A DNA stretch of 46,884 nucleotides from UBA4738 sp002413305 (GCA_036847185.1 DAIUAM010000024.1:1-46884), one strand, 5' to 3'. Counted from the stretch's first letter, positions 24,840 to 34,262 are shown. Notes: a model not told the origin generated them from the letters alone. Numbers and translations are program-made.

Positions 24840-25817
24840 TCAGGCCTCGAGGGCGGCGAGCGTCTGCGTCAAACCGGTGTCGAGGTCTCGCGGCGCATAC
24901 CCGAGCTCCTGGCGAGCCTTCGCATCGGTGGCCCAGTACGTCACTCCATCGGCGGCCGTGATCAGCTCGCGGAGGTTCGGCGGCAGCCCCATCATCCTCG
25001 TCACCAGGGGTGCGATCGGGATCGACATCTTCACCAACACGGTCGGCATCGTGATGCGCGGCGGCTTCCGGCCGGACAGGGAGGCGGCCTTGCGGATGCC
25101 GTCGCCCATCGTGGTGATCTCGCCGCCCAGGACGTAGGCCTCGCCGATCCGGCCTTTGTCGTGGACCAGCAGGATGCCGTCGCCTGCGTCCTCGACGTGG
25201 AGGAGGTTGAAGCCCGCCTCCGGGAAAGTCATCACCGGCAGCTTGCCGGTTCGGACCTGGTCGAGCATGTGCCCTAGGACCGAGTGGTCGCCCGCGCCGT
25301 ACACCCCGCCCGGCTGGGCGATGACGATGGGGGCGCCGCCGGCGATGCGGTCAAGGACCAGCTGATGCGAACGGTACTTCGTCTCGTCGTAGTAGGAGAC
25401 GAAACCCTCCGCTTCGTCCCGGTGGTAGCGCTCATCCACGACCCTGCCGTGCGTGTTGCCGAACACGTTGATCGTCGAGACGTAGCAGATGCGGTTGACG
25501 CCGGCGCCGGCCGCCGCGTCCAGCACCCGTTCGGTTCCCCGGACGTTCGCCTCGTACATCGCTGGGCGGGCGGAGGCAGGGATGCCGACCTCGTACATGG
25601 CCGCGACGTGGAAGACCGAATCGCATCCTTCGACGCCTCGTGCGATCGCGGCCTCGTCGCCCAGGTCCCCGGGGACCAGGTCGCAGCCCAGGGCGGTCAG
25701 GGCGGCTGCCTTCTCGGGCGAACGGACCAGCGCGACGACCTGATCGCCCCGCTCCCGCAGCTTGCGAGCCACGGTCCCGCCGATGAACCCAGTCCCGCCG
25801 GTGACGAATGCCTTCAC
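24840..25817 (-). CDS. NAD-dependent epimerase/dehydratase (extended SDR)
   Basis: A 325-residue extended SDR. The NAD motif is VTGGTGFIGG at the N terminus, followed by DLGDEAAIARGVEGCDSVFHVAA, and the active-site YDETKYRSH (Tyr-xxx-Lys, about 140-150) with VSTINVFG upstream. It resembles the hopanoid-associated or dihydroflavonol reductase-like sugar epimerases. A TTG at 25829 could extend it by four residues; the GTG at 25817 (reading MKAFVTGG) starts at the fold and is preferred. It lies 55 bases after the EamA transporter and 9 bases before the histidine phosphatase gene. Confidence 0.85.
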   Translation of the reverse strand: MKAFVTGGTGFIGGTVARKLRERGDQVVALVRSPEKAAALTALGCDLVPGDLGDEAAIARGVEGCDSVFHVAAMYEVGIPASARPAMYEANVRGTERVLDAAAGAGVNRICYVSTINVFGNTHGRVVDERYHRDEAEGFVSYYDETKYRSHQLVLDRIAGGAPIVIAQPGGVYGAGDHSVLGHMLDQVRTGKLPVMTFPEAGFNLLHVEDAGDGILLVHDKGRIGEAYVLGGEITTMGDGIRKAASLSGRKPPRITMPTVLVKMSIPIAPLVTRMMGLPPNLRELITAADGVTYWATDAKARQELGYAPRDLDTGLTQTLAALEA

Positions 25818-25872
25818 CCGCGTATTCAATCCCGCGAGGTCGCTTCGCGCGAATCTGCTCAGGCCGCCGCCG

Positions 25873-26787
25873 TCACGGGCCTCGCGGCTCGGCGGCGGGG
25901 CCCCGGCGGGCGATCGAGGCGGCGATCGCCCCGGCCAGGATCAGCATGCCGCCGAGGACCGTGCCCGCGTGCAACCGTTCGCTCAAGAAGATCACCGCTA
26001 GGGCGGCCGCGGCGAGCGGCTCCGTGGCGGCCACGATCGATGTGCGGACGGCGCCGAGTCGCCGGAGACCCGCGAAGAGGCAGACGAACGCGCCGGCCGT
26101 GAACGCGGCCATCCCGATCACGGGTCCCCACTGGTGCCAGCCGCGCGGCAGCTGGGCCCTCCCGGTGGCCTCGGCGAAGACCCCCAGCGCGATGCCCGCG
26201 GCGGCGCTCACCCACATCGACCCGGTCAGCGAGTTCGTCCGCTTCAAGACGGAGCCCGCGCCGACCAGGTACAGGGAGAAGGTCAGCGCCGAGCCCAGCG
26301 CGAAGCCGACCCCCGTGGAGTCGATCGCCGCGCTCCCTCCCGCCAGCACGACGACGGCGGCACCGGCCATCGCCGACGCCAGCGCTCCGCCGAGCAGCCA
26401 CCCGGGGAACCCCTTCCCCGTGGCCAACGCCAGGAGAGCCACGAACACGGGGTACGTGAAGAACAGGAGTGTGACCGCGGGGACCGTCCCGTGCGGCAAG
26501 GCGGCGAAGAACAGCTCCGCTTCGACCGCGTACCCCGCCACCCCCAGCGCGAACAGTCGCCATCCCTCGCCCTTCGCCGCGCGCAGCGGCTGGCGCACTG
26601 CAACGACCGCTCCGGCCATGAGCAGCGCGGCGATGGCGAAGCGGAACGCCAGGAGCGACGTCTCGCCCAGTCCGCGCCGGGTGGCCACCTTCCCCAGGAC
26701 GACCACCGCGCCGAACTGCAAGGAGGTCAGCACGATCAGGGTGCCGCCCAGGAGATCGTTCGACCGGCGGCCGGCCGGCGGCGTCAT
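25873..26787 (-). CDS. EamA/DMT family transporter
   Basis: A 304-residue membrane protein with about ten hydrophobic segments in two related halves. In each half a short Gly-rich helix precedes a PLAAAALAVIFLSERL / YPVFVALLALATGKGF motif, the EamA repeat. DMT carriers export amino acids, nucleotide sugars or metabolites. The ATG at 26787 lies 7 bases after the amidase stop. Co-expression with an amidase suggests export of an amide or amino-acid product (inference). Confidence 0.88.
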   Translation of the reverse strand: MTPPAGRRSNDLLGGTLIVLTSLQFGAVVVLGKVATRRGLGETSLLAFRFAIAALLMAGAVVAVRQPLRAAKGEGWRLFALGVAGYAVEAELFFAALPHGTVPAVTLLFFTYPVFVALLALATGKGFPGWLLGGALASAMAGAAVVVLAGGSAAIDSTGVGFALGSALTFSLYLVGAGSVLKRTNSLTGSMWVSAAAGIALGVFAEATGRAQLPRGWHQWGPVIGMAAFTAGAFVCLFAGLRRLGAVRTSIVAATEPLAAAALAVIFLSERLHAGTVLGGMLILAGAIAASIARRGPAAEPRGP

Positions 26788-26794
26788 CCGGACG

Positions 26795-28207
26795 TCATGC
26801 CGGCTTGGATGGCGGCGGAGGACGCTCCGGCCGGTACCCGGCGGCGCGCTCCCAACTCTCCGCCAGCCCGAGAAGGGTCCACTCCTCGGAAGCTTGCCCG
26901 ATCAGGGTGACGCCGATCGGCAGACCGGCCGATGAACGCCCGGCGGGAACGTTCACCGCGGGCAGCCCGGAGAGGTTCACCGAGCACGTCATGAACCCTG
27001 GCCCGACCTGTTCGACCTCCACCTCCCCGGCCGAGCCCAGATCGACGGTCCGCTGGTCGGCTCCGGGCGCCGGGTACGGCGTGGTCGGCACCAGCAGCGC
27101 GTCGATCCGTTCCAGCCGCTCGACGAACCACGTCCGGACGGCTTCGCGATCACGCGACGCCCGCTCCCGCTCCTCTTGGGTCACGCGCGACCCCTGTTCG
27201 AGCCATGCCCTCGGCTGTGGTGCGACCAGGTCCAGGCGCTGGCCCCGTAGGGACGGGTGAGCTTGCCAGAACTCCGGCGTGGTGACTTGCATCCACAGGG
27301 CCCGCACGCCGTCCAGGCCGGCCCCGTCCACGGTCTCCACGTGATGGCCTGCGGCCCGAAGCGTTTCGGCCGCCCGAGCCACCGTCGCCCGCGTCTCGTC
27401 GTGCACGAACCGGTCAAAGAACCCGCCGTCGGGCAGGCCGATCCGGTGGACTCGCTCGTCCTCCGACGACGAGGGCCCGTGCCGGACGCGCACCCCCATG
27501 TCGCCAATCGCCCGATACGCCAGCTCGTGAAGGTCCCGGGCGGTCGACGCCATCGGCCCGGGGCAGTCCATCGAGGGCGCCAGCGGCATGATCCCCTTCA
27601 GCGGGAACCTCCCCTGCGTTGGCTTCAGCCCGAAGCACCCGCACATCGCCGCCGGGATGCGGATCGAACCTCCGGTGTCCGAGCCGAGAGCGAGCGGGAC
27701 CACGCCGGAGGCGACCGCCGCGCCCGAGCCGCCGCTCGACCCTCCGGTCATGCGCGCCGGGTCCCACGGGTTCCCGGTCCTCCCGCACGCGCTGACCAGG
27801 TTCGTCCCGCCAGCGGCCAGCTCGTGCTGGTTCGTCTTGCCGACGAAGATGGCCCCGGCCGCACGCCACGCCGCCACCACCGGCGCGTCGGCCGGGGCCG
27901 CACCCCGTCCGCGGTAGGCCGCGCAGCATCCGGTGGTCTCGTGGCCGGCCACGTCGAACAGGTCCTTCACCGCCACGGGGATGCCGGTCAGTGGGTGGTA
28001 CTCCTCGCGGCGAACCCGTCCGGCGTTCCGCGCCGCGTCGACGGCCTCGTCGGCCCAGACTTGGGAGAACGCGTTCGTGAAGGGCTGCCACGCCTCCAGC
28101 CGAGCCAAGGCGCGTTCGACCAGCTCGATGGGCGTGACCTCTCCGCGCCGGAACGCGCCGGCCATCTCGAGGCCGGTCTCGAGCTCACCGTCGGCCAGCG
28201 CGCTCAC
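26795..28207 (-). CDS. Amidase signature (AS) family amidase
   Basis: A 470-residue AS-family amidase with the full Ser-cisSer-Lys triad: Lys in GIPVAVKDLFDVAG (about 75), the Gly/Ser-rich TGGSSGGSGAAVASG (about 150-165) and GSDTGGSIRIPAAM (about 175). It hydrolyses a carboxylic amide to acid plus ammonia. GatA is excluded by the lack of gatB/gatC nearby. The GTG at 28207 overlaps the stop of the upstream hydrolase as GTGA, so they are translationally coupled. The open frame extends much further upstream, but only as an antisense-like shadow of the hydrolase. Confidence 0.9.
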   Translation of the reverse strand: MSALADGELETGLEMAGAFRRGEVTPIELVERALARLEAWQPFTNAFSQVWADEAVDAARNAGRVRREEYHPLTGIPVAVKDLFDVAGHETTGCCAAYRGRGAAPADAPVVAAWRAAGAIFVGKTNQHELAAGGTNLVSACGRTGNPWDPARMTGGSSGGSGAAVASGVVPLALGSDTGGSIRIPAAMCGCFGLKPTQGRFPLKGIMPLAPSMDCPGPMASTARDLHELAYRAIGDMGVRVRHGPSSSEDERVHRIGLPDGGFFDRFVHDETRATVARAAETLRAAGHHVETVDGAGLDGVRALWMQVTTPEFWQAHPSLRGQRLDLVAPQPRAWLEQGSRVTQEERERASRDREAVRTWFVERLERIDALLVPTTPYPAPGADQRTVDLGSAGEVEVEQVGPGFMTCSVNLSGLPAVNVPAGRSSAGLPIGVTLIGQASEEWTLLGLAESWERAAGYRPERPPPPSKPA

Positions 28208-28983
28208 GACAGGATGAACTCCCGGACCCGCAGGACGATGTCCGGGATCGCTTCGTACATCGCCCGGCCGTCTTCGAACATCAGCAGCTCGGCGTTCGGC
28301 ATGATCTCGACCAGGATGCGGCCAAGCTCGGCCGGGTGGATGTCGTCGCCCTCCTGGCAGATCAGGAGGGTGGGGGCGGTGACCCGCCGGAGCACCTCCC
28401 GGTCGGACACCGGCCAGTCCTCGATGATCTCGCGGATGGCCCGCGGCGCGCCCACCGGATTGAACTGCTGGAGCATCTGCCGGTCGAGGTCGCGGAGGAA
28501 CGGATAGTCGATGTAGTTCGCCTGGCGCTCGGGGTCGGCCAGGAGGGCTTCGATGGCCTCCTCCTTCGACTTGCCTTCGACCAGGGCCACCGTCCGCAAC
28601 ATGCGCTCCTTGTACTGGAACTCGACGTCCAGCCCGGCGGGCAGCAGGAAGATCAGCTTGTCGAAACGATCCGGCTGGCGTTCCAGCACGTGGGCGATGG
28701 CCCCGGCCCCGAGCGAGGTCCCGAACGCATTCGTCACCCCGTACGCGTCCGCGACGGCCAGCAGGTCGCGGGCGAAGTCCGCGAACCGATACCCGCGCTC
28801 GGGGGAGGAGCTGTGCCCGTGGCCACGGAAGCAGAACCGGACCTTCGTCCCCGGGATCAGCGGGGTGAGCTGGGCCAGCTCCTGGCAGGAGTTCGTGAGC
28901 CCGTGGGCCAGCACGGTGACCGGCTCGCCCTCCCAATCCACCTCGACGTGGAGGGTGGCGTCCTCGGTGACGAGCTCAGACAC
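28204..28983 (-). CDS. Alpha/beta hydrolase-fold protein lacking an evident catalytic His
   Basis: A 259-residue alpha/beta hydrolase. Oxyanion motif TVLAHGLTNSCQE, then RFCFRGHGHSSSPERGY, nucleophile elbow FGTSLGAGAI (Ser about 90), and an acid loop TLLICQEGDDIHPAEL. Where the catalytic His is expected near the C terminus the sequence reads FEDGRAMYEAIPDIV, with no His. It may be inactive, use another residue, or act on a CoA or carbon-carbon substrate by a different route. A GTG start with GGAGG upstream opens a five-gene unit with amidase, EamA, epimerase and phosphatase. Confidence 0.78.
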   Translation of the reverse strand: MSELVTEDATLHVEVDWEGEPVTVLAHGLTNSCQELAQLTPLIPGTKVRFCFRGHGHSSSPERGYRFADFARDLLAVADAYGVTNAFGTSLGAGAIAHVLERQPDRFDKLIFLLPAGLDVEFQYKERMLRTVALVEGKSKEEAIEALLADPERQANYIDYPFLRDLDRQMLQQFNPVGAPRAIREIIEDWPVSDREVLRRVTAPTLLICQEGDDIHPAELGRILVEIMPNAELLMFEDGRAMYEAIPDIVLRVREFILS

Positions 28984-29024
28984 GCCGGTTCGAACCTCCG
29001 TTCACCACGATGTCCCCCCGGCGC

Positions 29025-30257
29025 TCAGGCGGGGCCGAAGCTCTGGGCCCACGCCTTGCTCCGCTGGAGCTTCGACCGCTGCCGGGCTTCGATCCCGCGC
29101 ACCACCACGACGGCCAGCAGGGCGTCAACCGCGTAGACGATGGCATCGGCCACCTGGACCCACTCCCGGGTGAGGTGCTGATGCAGGGAATAGGTCTGTC
29201 CGACGCGTGGGCCGAGGCTCGAGGCGACCAGCGACAGGATGGACGCACCGAGCCATCCCGCCCACCAGAACAACATCACCGGCGGCGAGGTCAGCGCTTT
29301 CCACTCCACGGCCCCAGCAGCGGGCTCACTGGCCCGCCACAGCTCACTCATGGCCCGGTAGGGCTGGACGACGTTGGCGAAGGGGATGAACCACCACCCC
29401 ACGGTCCACCCGGGGGTGAACCCCAGCCCTGAAGAGCCCAGGATCGGAAGGTCTGAATGCGAACGCGACTGCCACAAGAGCCAGACCACAGCGCTGGCCA
29501 GGAGCAGCACGCCCACGATGCCCGCCACCGCATTCAGCCGGTCCACAGCGGAGGTCACGTCGCCGCTCGGCGAGCCGTGGATCTCGATGCCCCGCAGGAT
29601 CGAGATGTACTGGAGCCGGAAGGCGATGGCGAGAAGCTGCACCAGGGCCATGGCGACCAGCAGCGCGGTGAGCGCCTGGGTCAGCCTCTTCGTGGGGCGA
29701 TAGGGCCGCGCGGCGAACGACGGCGCCCATCCGGGGGCGACGCCCTGGGCCGGGACCTCCATCGAACGCGGCTCCCAGGCCGTGAACCGGTTCCAGGCCT
29801 CGTCCCAGCCCTGGTTCGTTCGGGCGAACCGGAGGATCGCCGGACCTGGCTGCTCGCGATCCCAGATGCCGAAGTAGTCCGCGCCGAACCCGAGGATGTA
29901 CCGCGTCCCGGAATGGCTGAACCGAAGCGCGCCCTCACCGACGCGCGGCCCGGCGGGAGCCGGCTGCGCCGCGGGCTGCACGGTCGATGGAGCGGTCCCA
30001 GCCTGCCACGTCGGCGAAGAGGAAGGTTGCGGCCACCCCGGTGAAGGGGCCGGCTGCTGAGCGACCGGCGGCTGCGTCGTGGGGGGTTGCGTGGGAGGTG
30101 CCTCCCACCCGGGCGAGGCGGGCGGTCGCCAGTCCGGCGTCGGCGGCCCGGCGACGGGCGGCGCCTGGCCCACGGGGACGGTCAGGTCGCTCTGGCAGTA
30201 GCGACACTTGATCGCCTCGTCCTGGATCTCCTCGGCGCAGTACGGACACTTCTTCAT
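29025..30257 (-). CDS. Zinc-ribbon DUF4328 membrane protein
   Basis: A 410-residue protein in three parts. The N-terminal zinc ribbon is MKKCPYCAEEIQDEAIKCRYC (CxxC-x12-CxxC). A long Pro/Gln/Thr-rich linker runs to about residue 110, then a short globular part (GTRYILGFGADYFGIWDRE, about 120-185). The C-terminal DUF4328 membrane domain has about five to six spans, including WTVGWWFIPFANVVQPYRAMSELW, a family signature. Topology would place the ribbon in the cytoplasm. The ATG at 30257 starts at the ribbon and has GGGAG close by. Function is unknown; such proteins are common in Actinomycetota. Confidence 0.85.
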   Translation of the reverse strand: MKKCPYCAEEIQDEAIKCRYCQSDLTVPVGQAPPVAGPPTPDWRPPASPGWEAPPTQPPTTQPPVAQQPAPSPGWPQPSSSPTWQAGTAPSTVQPAAQPAPAGPRVGEGALRFSHSGTRYILGFGADYFGIWDREQPGPAILRFARTNQGWDEAWNRFTAWEPRSMEVPAQGVAPGWAPSFAARPYRPTKRLTQALTALLVAMALVQLLAIAFRLQYISILRGIEIHGSPSGDVTSAVDRLNAVAGIVGVLLLASAVVWLLWQSRSHSDLPILGSSGLGFTPGWTVGWWFIPFANVVQPYRAMSELWRASEPAAGAVEWKALTSPPVMLFWWAGWLGASILSLVASSLGPRVGQTYSLHQHLTREWVQVADAIVYAVDALLAVVVVRGIEARQRSKLQRSKAWAQSFGPA

Positions 30258-30328
30258 GGCGCTCCCCGTCTCGAACGAGAGGGTAGCCGGTTTGGACGGC
30301 CGGTTCTGCGCATCGGCACCGACGCGCG

Positions 30329-32164
30329 TCAGCCGTTTAGGGCGGTCCGAACGGCGTCGGCGATCTTCGCGGCGGAGATGCCGGCCCATTCGCGGAGCTC
30401 CTCGGGCTTGCCCGAGCCCGGCATCTCCGTCACGGCGAGCTTGATCACCCGGCCCGCGAGGCCGGCGCCGCCCGCCGACAGCGCCTCCAGCACCGCATCG
30501 CCGAGGCCACCCTGCATCCAGTGATCCTCGACCACCAGCAGGACCGACGTGTCCGCGAACGCCTTGCGAAGCGTGGCGCCGTCGATCGGCTTCACCGAGT
30601 AGGCGTCGATCACCCGCACCCGGATCGACTCCTCCACGAGCTGGTCGGCCGCCGTCAGCGCTTCGAACAACGTGACGCCCGCCGCGACGATGGTCACCTG
30701 GTCCTGCGAGCTCATCCGCACGACCTTCGACCCCCCGATCGGGAAGGACTCGTCCGAGTCGTACAGCTTCGGGGTCTTCTCCCGCGTGGTCCGGATGTAG
30801 GAGACGCCGGGCAGGTCGGCCATGGCCGTGATGAGCTTCGCCGTGCAGTTCGCATCGGCCGGATACAGGACCGTCGAACCGTGCACGGCGCGCATCATGG
30901 CCAGATCCTCCAGTGCCATCTGCGACGGGCCGTCTTCACCGATCGACACGCCGGCGTGCGAGCCGCACAGCCGGAGGTTCGCCCGGCTGACGGCGGCCAT
31001 CCGCACGAAGTCGTACGCGCGGGTCAGGAACGCCCCGAAGGTGGCCGCGAACGGCACCTTTCCCAGCGCCTGCAGGCCGACCGCGGTGCCGAGCATGTTC
31101 TGCTCGCCGATGAACATCTCGAAGAACCGGTCGGGGGCGGCCTTCTGAAACTCCTCCGTGTGGGTGGAGTTCCCGACCTCCCCGTCCAGCACGACGACAT
31201 CCGGCCGGGCCGCCAGCGCGGCCAGGGTGTCGCCGAACGCCTTCCGGGTGGCCTCCTCGTCGTCGTAGCTCGGCAGGGCCACCCCGACATCGCGGAGGTG
31301 GGGTGACGACACGAGCTTCGGCGTGGGCGGCGTGACGGTCAGGTGGCGGATGCCGCCGAGCTCCTCGATGGCCTGTTTGGCCTGGTCGTCGTCCAGCGCC
31401 TTCCCGTGCCATCCCTCGTGGTCGGCCAGGAACGAGACGCCGTGGCCCTTCACGGTCCTGGCGACGATCAGCGTCGGGCCTTCGCCACCTGCCGCCTCGC
31501 GGTACGCGGCGTCGATCTGTTCGACGTCGTGCCCATCGATCTGGATGGCCCGCCAGCCGAATGCCTCCGCCCGCGCGGCGTACCTCTGACCGTCCCACTG
31601 GAGCATGGTCGGCCCGCGCTGGCCCAGCCGGTTCATGTCGAGGATGCCGACCAGGTTCCGGACCTGGTGGTACGACGCCGTGGCCATGCACTCCCACACC
31701 GACCCTTCAACGATCTCGGAGTCGCCCATCAGGACCCATACGCGGCCGGGCAGGTCGTCGACGCGCATGGCCAGCGCCATCCCCAGACCGACCGGCAGGC
31801 CCTGGCCGAGCGAACCGGTCGCCACGTCCACCCACGGCATCTCCGGCACCGGGGCGGGGTGTCCCTGGACCGGCGACCCGAACCTCCGGAACGACAGCAA
31901 CTGTTCGTCGGTGATGGCCCCGATCGCCTTGAACACGCTGAACAGCAGCGGCGACGCGTGGCCCTTCGACAGCACGAACCGGTCGTTGCCGAGGTTCTTC
32001 GGGTCGTCGACGTCGAACCGAAGATGGTCGGAGAACAGCACGGCCAGCAGGTCGGCGGCGGACATGGACGACGTCGGATGCCCGGAGGCCGCGGCGGTGG
32101 ACGCCCGGATGCTGTCCACGCACAGCTGGGCCGCCAGGTCGTTCCACTCCTGCGTCTTGTCCAT
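30329..32164 (-). CDS. tkt: Transketolase
   Basis: A 611-residue transketolase exchanging two-carbon units in the pentose phosphate pathway with TPP. Features are SGHPTSSMSAADLL (about 27-40), GHASPLLFS, TGSLGQGLPVGLGMALAM, the TPP motif GDSEIVEGSVWECMATASYHQ followed by LDMN (about 147-180), VKGHGVSF, and in the second half DGEVGNSTHTEEF and SHAGVSIGEDGPSQMALEDLAM. It is of the shorter type (about 620 residues) seen in actinobacteria, archaea-like and animal enzymes rather than the 660-residue E. coli type. The ATG at 32164 has a GGGAGG site. The zwf-gnd operon lies 3 kb away. Confidence 0.94.
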   Translation of the reverse strand: MDKTQEWNDLAAQLCVDSIRASTAAASGHPTSSMSAADLLAVLFSDHLRFDVDDPKNLGNDRFVLSKGHASPLLFSVFKAIGAITDEQLLSFRRFGSPVQGHPAPVPEMPWVDVATGSLGQGLPVGLGMALAMRVDDLPGRVWVLMGDSEIVEGSVWECMATASYHQVRNLVGILDMNRLGQRGPTMLQWDGQRYAARAEAFGWRAIQIDGHDVEQIDAAYREAAGGEGPTLIVARTVKGHGVSFLADHEGWHGKALDDDQAKQAIEELGGIRHLTVTPPTPKLVSSPHLRDVGVALPSYDDEEATRKAFGDTLAALAARPDVVVLDGEVGNSTHTEEFQKAAPDRFFEMFIGEQNMLGTAVGLQALGKVPFAATFGAFLTRAYDFVRMAAVSRANLRLCGSHAGVSIGEDGPSQMALEDLAMMRAVHGSTVLYPADANCTAKLITAMADLPGVSYIRTTREKTPKLYDSDESFPIGGSKVVRMSSQDQVTIVAAGVTLFEALTAADQLVEESIRVRVIDAYSVKPIDGATLRKAFADTSVLLVVEDHWMQGGLGDAVLEALSAGGAGLAGRVIKLAVTEMPGSGKPEELREWAGISAAKIADAVRTALNG

Positions 32165-32262
32165 GCCGAAGTCCTCCCGCCTGATCGAAGATGCCGTCGG
32201 ATCGTCTCCTGAACCTGGTCTCACATTACCCGGCCGGCGTGCGCAGGCGAACCGAAGTTCGG

Positions 32263-32268
32263 TAGGGT
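32263..32268 (+). promoter_or_regulatory. Candidate -10 box (TAGGGT) of the LLM oxidoreductase
   Basis: TAGGGT ends 10 bases before the ATG at 32279, which has no ribosome-binding site; a short or absent leader is implied. Confidence 0.35.
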
Positions 32269-32278
32269 TCCATGCGGC

Positions 32279-33313
32279 ATGGCCGTCCAGATCGGGATCG
32301 GGCTGTTTACCGGGCAGGTGCCGCCGGGTTCGAAGCGCACCTTCAGCCAGGAGTACCGCGAGACGATCGACCTGGTGCGGCTGGCCGAGACGGTGGGGTT
32401 CGATTCGGCCTGGGTGAGCGAACACCACGGCGCCGGCGACGGGTATATGTCGGGCCTGCTCCCGACCCTGGCCGCGTTGGCGGCGGTGACCGACCGGATC
32501 AGGCTCGGGACCGGCGTCATGCTCGCCCCGTTCTACGACCCGCTCCGGCTGGCGGAGGATGCCGCAACGGTGGACCTGATCTCGGGCGGACGCTTGATCC
32601 TCGGCCTCGGCCTGGGCTGGCGCGAAGAGGAGTTCCGGATGTTCGGCGTGCCGATCGGCGAGCGGCTCCGGCGCACCGTGGAGACCGTCGAGATACTCCG
32701 CCGGGCCTGGACCGGGAAGCGATTCTCATTCGAAGGCACGGCCTTCTCCTACGACCAGGTACAGGTCACCCCGCCTCCGGCCCGGGAGGGCGGCATCCCG
32801 ATCTACCTGGGAGGGATGAGCGAAAAGGCGATCCGCCGCGCAGGGCGCCTCGCCGACGGCTACATCCGGACGCGGGGCGGCTGGGTGGACCAGATGCGCC
32901 ACGACGCCCACCTGGCCGACGAGGCGGCTCGCGCCGCGGGCAAGGGGCCGGAGTTCGGCTTCGCCCAGCTCCAGAACGCGTTCGTCTGGGACCGGGGCGA
33001 CGCATGGGACGTCGTGCGGAAGGGCGCCCGGTGGCACATCGGGGTGTACGGAGGGTGGGCTGCCGGGAGTGACACGCCAGGCAAGGACTACTTCAGCGTG
33101 GCCCCCGACGACGAGACCCTGAAGACGATCACCCCATCCGGGTCGCCGGACGAGATCACCGCCCGGCTCCGGCAGATCGTGGATCCCTTCGCCGACCGCC
33201 AGGAGTTCCACCTGGTGGTCCGGCTGCACTATCCCGACATGCCCTTCGAGGTTGCCGCCCACGCCATCGAGCTGTTCGGGGCGAAGGTCATCCCCGCCCT
33301 GAAGGGCAACTGA
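32279..33313 (+). CDS. LLM-class (luciferase-like) flavin-dependent oxidoreductase
   Basis: A 344-residue TIM-barrel luciferase-like protein. Features are SAWVSEHHGAGDGYMSGLLP (about 42-60), IRLGTGVMLAPFYDPLRLAEDAATVDLISGGRLILGLGLGWR spread over 81-122, PIYLGGMSEKAIRRAGRLADGY and a late GSPDEITARLRQIVD. Such enzymes use FMN or F420 to oxidise alcohols, aldehydes or other small molecules; the cofactor cannot be settled here. It diverges from transketolase and is transcribed alone, ending 1 base before the convergent gene at 33315. Confidence 0.9.
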   Translation: MAVQIGIGLFTGQVPPGSKRTFSQEYRETIDLVRLAETVGFDSAWVSEHHGAGDGYMSGLLPTLAALAAVTDRIRLGTGVMLAPFYDPLRLAEDAATVDLISGGRLILGLGLGWREEEFRMFGVPIGERLRRTVETVEILRRAWTGKRFSFEGTAFSYDQVQVTPPPAREGGIPIYLGGMSEKAIRRAGRLADGYIRTRGGWVDQMRHDAHLADEAARAAGKGPEFGFAQLQNAFVWDRGDAWDVVRKGARWHIGVYGGWAAGSDTPGKDYFSVAPDDETLKTITPSGSPDEITARLRQIVDPFADRQEFHLVVRLHYPDMPFEVAAHAIELFGAKVIPALKGN

Positions 33314-33314
33314 C

Positions 33315-33977
33315 TCACAGCACCCGGACGGCCCGCCGCTTGCGCGCGGCCACCGCCCCGGCCGAGACCAGCGCCAGCACCCCACCCAGCACGATCGCCC
33401 AGAGCCAGGTTCGAAGCGGTGGCGCGGGTGTGGCGGCAGGTTGGGCCGGAGCGGGGATCGGTGCGGCCGAAGCCGGCCGAAGCACGCCCACCGTGCGGAA
33501 CAGCTTCGCCAGCGCCGGGGACGCCGCGTACCAACCCTCCGGAACGGGGTTCCCGAGGAAGCTCCCACCGGATTCGAAGTGGGCGACCGGGCCGCCGTGG
33601 GCGGAGGGATAGACCTCCTGCCGGAGGGTCTGGGTCCCGAACGCGGGATCGTTCGTCAGGTACGTGACCTCGTACCGCGGTCCGAGGGGGCCCGCCGGCG
33701 CTGCCGCGATCCATTCGCCCGACGTCCGGGCATCGATGGTCCGCAGTCCGAGTTCGTTCAGGAGCGCCTCGTAGTTCGAGGGCAGGGTGGCCTGCTGTCC
33801 CACCTGGCCGTCGACAACAAGGAAATTGCCGCCCAAGATCACCGGGCGGGGCAGCCGCGGGCCGGTGATGATCGCCGAACCCGTGATGACCGAACCTTCG
33901 CCCTTGGCCATCGCCGGCCCGGCCAGGAACCCCACCGCGGCCAAGCCCGCCAGCAGCGCGATCGTCATCCGTCGCAC
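33315..33977 (-). CDS. Secreted protein with C-terminal membrane anchor, unknown function
   Basis: A 220-residue protein. An N-terminal signal peptide (MTIALLAGLAAVGFLAGPAMA) is followed by a globular part without a family I recognise (PVILGGNFLVVDGQV, YEVTYLTNDPAFGTQTLRQEVYP). Then come a Pro/Ala linker, one transmembrane helix (TWLWAIVLGGVLALVSAGAVAA) and a basic KRRAVR tail: a surface protein held by its C terminus. The GTG at 33977 has GGGAGG 8 bases upstream; ATG at 33968 is possible. Confidence 0.7.
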   Translation of the reverse strand: MRRMTIALLAGLAAVGFLAGPAMAKGEGSVITGSAIITGPRLPRPVILGGNFLVVDGQVGQQATLPSNYEALLNELGLRTIDARTSGEWIAAAPAGPLGPRYEVTYLTNDPAFGTQTLRQEVYPSAHGGPVAHFESGGSFLGNPVPEGWYAASPALAKLFRTVGVLRPASAAPIPAPAQPAATPAPPLRTWLWAIVLGGVLALVSAGAVAARKRRAVRVL

Positions 33978-34073
33978 CTTCGACACCTCCCGTCCCGTCG
34001 CCACCACCATGATCCTCCACTCCCCCTACGGTGCGGACGAGGGATCGGTTCCGGTGGGCGGCGGTTCGCTCTG

Positions 34074-34262
34074 TCAGAAACCGGGCTTCGAACGCTCAGG
34101 GAGCTCCTGGGCGGCCTCCTTCAACGCGGCCCAGACCTCCCGGAAGACCTCCGCCGCGTAGGAGGGCGGCTGGCTTCCCTGCCCACCCATGGCCCCGCGA
34201 AGGGCCGTGGCCGTCATGTCGATCGCTTTCTCGAACAGCACCCTGTCGATGTCGCCTGCCAC
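34074..34262 (-). CDS. Small hypothetical protein (62 aa)
   Basis: A 62-residue, mostly helical protein (IDRVLFEKAIDMTATALRGAM, then AAEVFREVWAALKEAAQELPER). The GTG at 34262 is preceded 6 bases earlier by GGGAGG, a good ribosome-binding site that makes translation likely. No family is recognised. It lies about 100 bases upstream of the secreted protein gene on the same strand. Confidence 0.55.
   Translation of the reverse strand: MAGDIDRVLFEKAIDMTATALRGAMGGQGSQPPSYAAEVFREVWAALKEAAQELPERSKPGF

Noticed and set aside
28208..28936. N-terminal extension of the amidase frame up to 28936
   Set aside because: It is the alternative frame of the alpha/beta hydrolase gene; the GTG at 28207 starts exactly where amidase-family sequence begins.
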